Below are positions 13,183 to 15,364 of a DNA stretch of 15,364 nt, in pieces (positions within the stretch are counted from its first letter, which is position 1; each line of letters opens with the position of its first letter). Below the pieces are notes generated by a model that had not been told where the DNA came from, searched no databases, and saw only the letters and a program-made list of their open reading frames with translations. The stretch spans positions 1 to 15,364 of the forward strand of contig CAJFUT010000089.1 of assembly GCA_904420255.1 (NCBI GenBank), written 5' to 3'. A program made the translations under genes and the position numbers. The stretch comes from an uncultured Angelakisella sp. (GTDB taxonomy: Bacteria > Bacillota > Clostridia > Oscillospirales > Ruminococcaceae).

Positions 13183-13896
13183 ATGAAAGAGATCCTGAAG
13201 GTCACCGGCCTCAATGTGAATTACGGGGCCATCCACGCCATCCACGACGTCAGCCTCACGGTGAAGGAGGGGGAGATCGTTTCCCTCATCGGGGCCAACG
13301 GCGCCGGCAAGACCACCATCCTCCACACCATCACCGGCCTGAAGAAGGCGGCCTCGGGCAGCGTCCTCTTTGACGGCGCCGAGCTGCTCACCATCGAGCC
13401 TTACAAGATCGTTTCCATGGGGATGGCCCATGTGCCCGAGGGGCGGCACGTCTTCGCCCAGATGACCGTCACCGAGAACCTGGAGATGGGGGCCTTTTCC
13501 CGGAAGGATAAGGAAGGGGTCCGCCAGGATATGGAGCGGGTGCTGGAGCGGTTCCCCCGCCTCCGGGAGCGGAGCCGGCAGCTGGCCGGGACCCTTTCCG
13601 GCGGCGAGCAGCAGATGCTGGCGGTGGGCCGGGCCCTCATGAGCCACCCCCGCATCCTTCTGCTGGACGAGCCCTCCATGGGGCTCTCCCCCCTGCTGGT
13701 GAAGGAGATTTTCGCCACCATTGAAACGGTGAACCGGGAGGGGGTCACCATCCTCCTGGTGGAGCAGAACGCCAAAATGGCCCTTTCCATCGCCAGCCGG
13801 GCCTATGTGCTGGAAACCGGCAGCGTGGTCATGGAGGGGGAGGGGAAGGTCCTGCTCCAGGACGACAACGTCCGCAAGGCATATCTCGGGGCGTGA
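13183..13896 (+). CDS. livF: Branched-chain amino-acid ABC transporter ATPase LivF
   Basis: A 237-residue ATP-binding subunit. Walker A is GANGAGKT (37-44), VPEGRHVF (84-91) is a LivF hallmark, the signature is LSGGEQQ (138-144) and Walker B is ILLLDEP (158-164). The switch position reads VEQN, with Q where most ABC proteins have H, as is normal for LivF. ATG 13183 follows GGGGAGGG by about six bases and lies 13 bases after livG. It is the last gene of the operon, with a perfect terminator 11 bases after its stop. Confidence 0.96.
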   Translation: MKEILKVTGLNVNYGAIHAIHDVSLTVKEGEIVSLIGANGAGKTTILHTITGLKKAASGSVLFDGAELLTIEPYKIVSMGMAHVPEGRHVFAQMTVTENLEMGAFSRKDKEGVRQDMERVLERFPRLRERSRQLAGTLSGGEQQMLAVGRALMSHPRILLLDEPSMGLSPLLVKEIFATIETVNREGVTILLVEQNAKMALSIASRAYVLETGSVVMEGEGKVLLQDDNVRKAYLGA

Positions 13897-13907
13897 CGGC
13901 CCCTGCG

Positions 13908-13937
13908 AAAAACCCCCGGCATAAGCCGGGGGTTTTT
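13908..13937. terminator. Bidirectional terminator of the liv operon
   Basis: AAAAACCCCCGGC (13908-13920) pairs perfectly with GCCGGGGGTTTTT (13925-13937) around an ATAA loop. Thirteen pairs and A/T tails on both sides make it efficient in either direction, serving both livF and the convergent lipoprotein gene. Confidence 0.96.
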
Positions 13938-13956
13938 GTGTGGGAATTTTTCAATT

Positions 13957-15291
13957 TCAATCCGGGTTCTCCGGCAGGACGCCGCCGGGATAGACCTCCA
14001 CCCGGTAAATCTCTGCCGGGGAGGCTTCCGCGATAAAAGCCTCCAGGTCCTCGCTGGGGGCCTCCAGGTAAATTATCACCTGGTCGTGCCAGGGGCTGGT
14101 ATAGATCAGCGGAATTTCCGGATGTTCCTCAAAGAAAGCGTTCACCGCCTCCAGCGCGGCATCCTGCTCCGCCTTGGAAAACTGGGTGTCCACATACTTC
14201 ACCGGCACAGGCTCCCCGGGGTATGCCGCCACCAGCGCCTCCACCGGCGCCCGGTCCGGCGTCCACACCTGGGCCACCAAATTTGAATTGTTATCCCCAT
14301 CCCGCTGGCGGCTGATGCTGGTGTACTGGCTGGGGGAAAGGTTTTCCAACAGGTAGTCGCAGAGGGCGTCCACCGGGGCGAAATTATTTGGGTCTGACTG
14401 GCCGGCGGATTGGGAAGAGGAGGCGGGCGGGGCGCTGGATTCGCCGGAGTCAGGGAATGCCTCCGGTTCCTCCAGAGGGAGGATGGAGCGGATGCGGCAT
14501 TCCCCATCGAAGGCGACCCGGTACCGAGGGGCTTCCCCGGTAACATAGTCCTCCAGGGTGCCGGGGTAGGGCTCGCTGTCCCCGTTTCCGCCGGAAATCG
14601 CCAGGCCGTCCACAGTGTACAGGGTATCGTAGCCCTTCTCCACATAGGTCATGGTCAGCTCCATGGCCGCTTCATCCCAATCCAGGATCGCAAGGAGGCG
14701 GGGCGGGAAATAGCTGGCCTGGATGAAAAAGAACTGATACTCCGGATCGTAACCGACCGAATTCCCGGCAGTGTTCCGGCGCTCCTTCTCAAACCGTTCC
14801 GGGTCCACCAGGATCTCCCCGGCAAGGACGGTATCCACCGTCTGCTGGACGTGTTCGGGGGGGACCCCGCCGGTAGTCAGGGCGGGGGACAGGCCATGGG
14901 CCCGGCAAACCGCCTCCAGGGCGGGGGTCTCCTCCAGCCGGGCGGTGCGGAAAACACAGGAACGGATAAGCTCCACATAATCCCACTCCTCCGGGCTGGC
15001 AAAGCCCTCCTCCCAAGGGCCATAGTAGGCGAAAAGCCAGAGGTTCTCCCAGCAGCGGGCCAGGGTCCCCTCCAGCTCCAGCCCCGGGGACATCCAGATG
15101 AGGGCGTCCTCCGGCATCTCCGCCAGGGACCACCGGATGCCCGGGGCCTCCGCCCAGATGGTGGGGAGGCCGAAGCCCGGCTCCCCCGCGGAGGAGGAGG
15201 CAGGCTCCGGGGCCGGAGACGCAGCTTCCTCCGGGGCGCAGGCGGCACAGAAGCAGAGGCAAAGGGCCAGGGCCAGGGGCAGAAGCTTCAT
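13957..15291 (-). CDS. Hypothetical lipoprotein, 444 aa
   Basis: I do not recognise the family. The first 17 residues form a hydrophobic, cysteine-rich signal (LPLALALCLCFCAAC) with a probable lipid-anchor Cys18; the residue at -3 is Cys rather than the usual Leu, a weak lipobox. A Pro/Ser/Ala linker (20-38) leads to a domain of about 40-282, a second Ser/Ala/Gln linker (283-300) and a C-terminal domain (301-444). No membrane segment follows. ATG 15291 is preferred with AAAGGAGG eight bases before; an in-frame ATG at 15321 lies upstream near the promoter. It is probably anchored on the outer face of the membrane. Coding is supported by site spacing, length and clear domain-and-linker layout. 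Confidence 0.82.
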   Translation of the reverse strand: MKLLPLALALCLCFCAACAPEEAASPAPEPASSSAGEPGFGLPTIWAEAPGIRWSLAEMPEDALIWMSPGLELEGTLARCWENLWLFAYYGPWEEGFASPEEWDYVELIRSCVFRTARLEETPALEAVCRAHGLSPALTTGGVPPEHVQQTVDTVLAGEILVDPERFEKERRNTAGNSVGYDPEYQFFFIQASYFPPRLLAILDWDEAAMELTMTYVEKGYDTLYTVDGLAISGGNGDSEPYPGTLEDYVTGEAPRYRVAFDGECRIRSILPLEEPEAFPDSGESSAPPASSSQSAGQSDPNNFAPVDALCDYLLENLSPSQYTSISRQRDGDNNSNLVAQVWTPDRAPVEALVAAYPGEPVPVKYVDTQFSKAEQDAALEAVNAFFEEHPEIPLIYTSPWHDQVIIYLEAPSEDLEAFIAEASPAEIYRVEVYPGGVLPENPD

Positions 15292-15314
15292 GGGGCGGCC
15301 TCCTTTCTGTTCAC

Positions 15315-15345
15315 GATACAATCACCTTCCTGCCCTTATTGTATC
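15315..15345. promoter_or_regulatory. Dyad at the lipoprotein promoter
   Basis: GATACAAT (15315-15322) and ATTGTATC (15338-15345) form a perfect 8-bp inverted repeat with a 15-bp centre. One arm contains the -10 box and the other lies in the early transcribed region, so it can be a repressor site or an RNA stem at the 5' end. Confidence 0.5.
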
Positions 15346-15364
15346 AGGCCCCCGGGGATTTGTC
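15338..15364 (-). promoter_or_regulatory. Promoter of the lipoprotein gene, cut by the window edge
   Basis: On the minus strand TACAAT (15343-15338) is a good -10. GACA at the window edge (15364-15361) is the end of a likely TTGACA at the correct 17-bp distance; its first two bases are outside the window. Confidence 0.7.

Overview
The window looks like a chromosomal segment of a high-GC member of the Clostridia, most like the Oscillospiraceae gut genera related to Flavonifractor, Lawsonibacter and Pseudoflavonifractor. That is an inference from several signs: strong GGAGG ribosome binding sites, consensus sigma-A promoters, a YtrA-type GntR/ABC operon, lipoprotein-type substrate-binding proteins, a purine riboswitch and GC-rich codons throughout. 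No integrase, transposase, cas gene or phage gene is visible.

Layout. 1-655 holds a gene-free stretch with short repeats and then a tRNA-Trp / tRNA-Thr unit with a fully consensus promoter and a strong terminator. 655-1928 has a second terminator-like hairpin, a structured leader and an unrecognised soluble 281-residue protein. 1972-3628 is a guanine-class purine riboswitch with a hairpin-rich leader driving an NCS2 purine permease. 3629-3859 is a roughly 69-bp tandem repeat of 3.3 copies lying between the permease and its terminator. 3993-6531 is a self-contained operon with a YtrA-like repressor, an ABC ATPase, an ABC-2 permease and a small membrane protein. It has a perfect inverted repeat at its promoter and a terminator at its end. 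6539-7851 is a two-gene split chromate-transporter (CHR) operon. It converges on a minus-strand, TTG-started putative heavy-metal exporter (ArsP_2 / 10TM type, 7864-8724) whose promoter carries a Fur-family-like 7-1-7 box.

8936-13937 is a complete branched-chain amino-acid ABC importer operon, livJ-livH-livM-livG-livF. A long hairpin and an overlapping internal promoter separate the binding-protein gene from the membrane and ATPase genes, and a perfect bidirectional terminator closes the operon. 13957-15291 on the minus strand is an unrecognised lipoprotein with a perfect 8-bp dyad at its promoter.

Taken together this is a transport-rich region covering purine uptake, branched-chain amino-acid uptake, oxyanion or metal efflux and a GntR-controlled ABC exporter. 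I did not find a clearly new defence or mobile system. The best candidates for undescribed biology are the structured tandem repeat, the livJ-livH hairpin/promoter overlap, the metal-box control of the ArsP_2-like exporter, and the two orphan proteins with structured or dyad-bearing leaders. All positions were read by eye and no search or folding was run.
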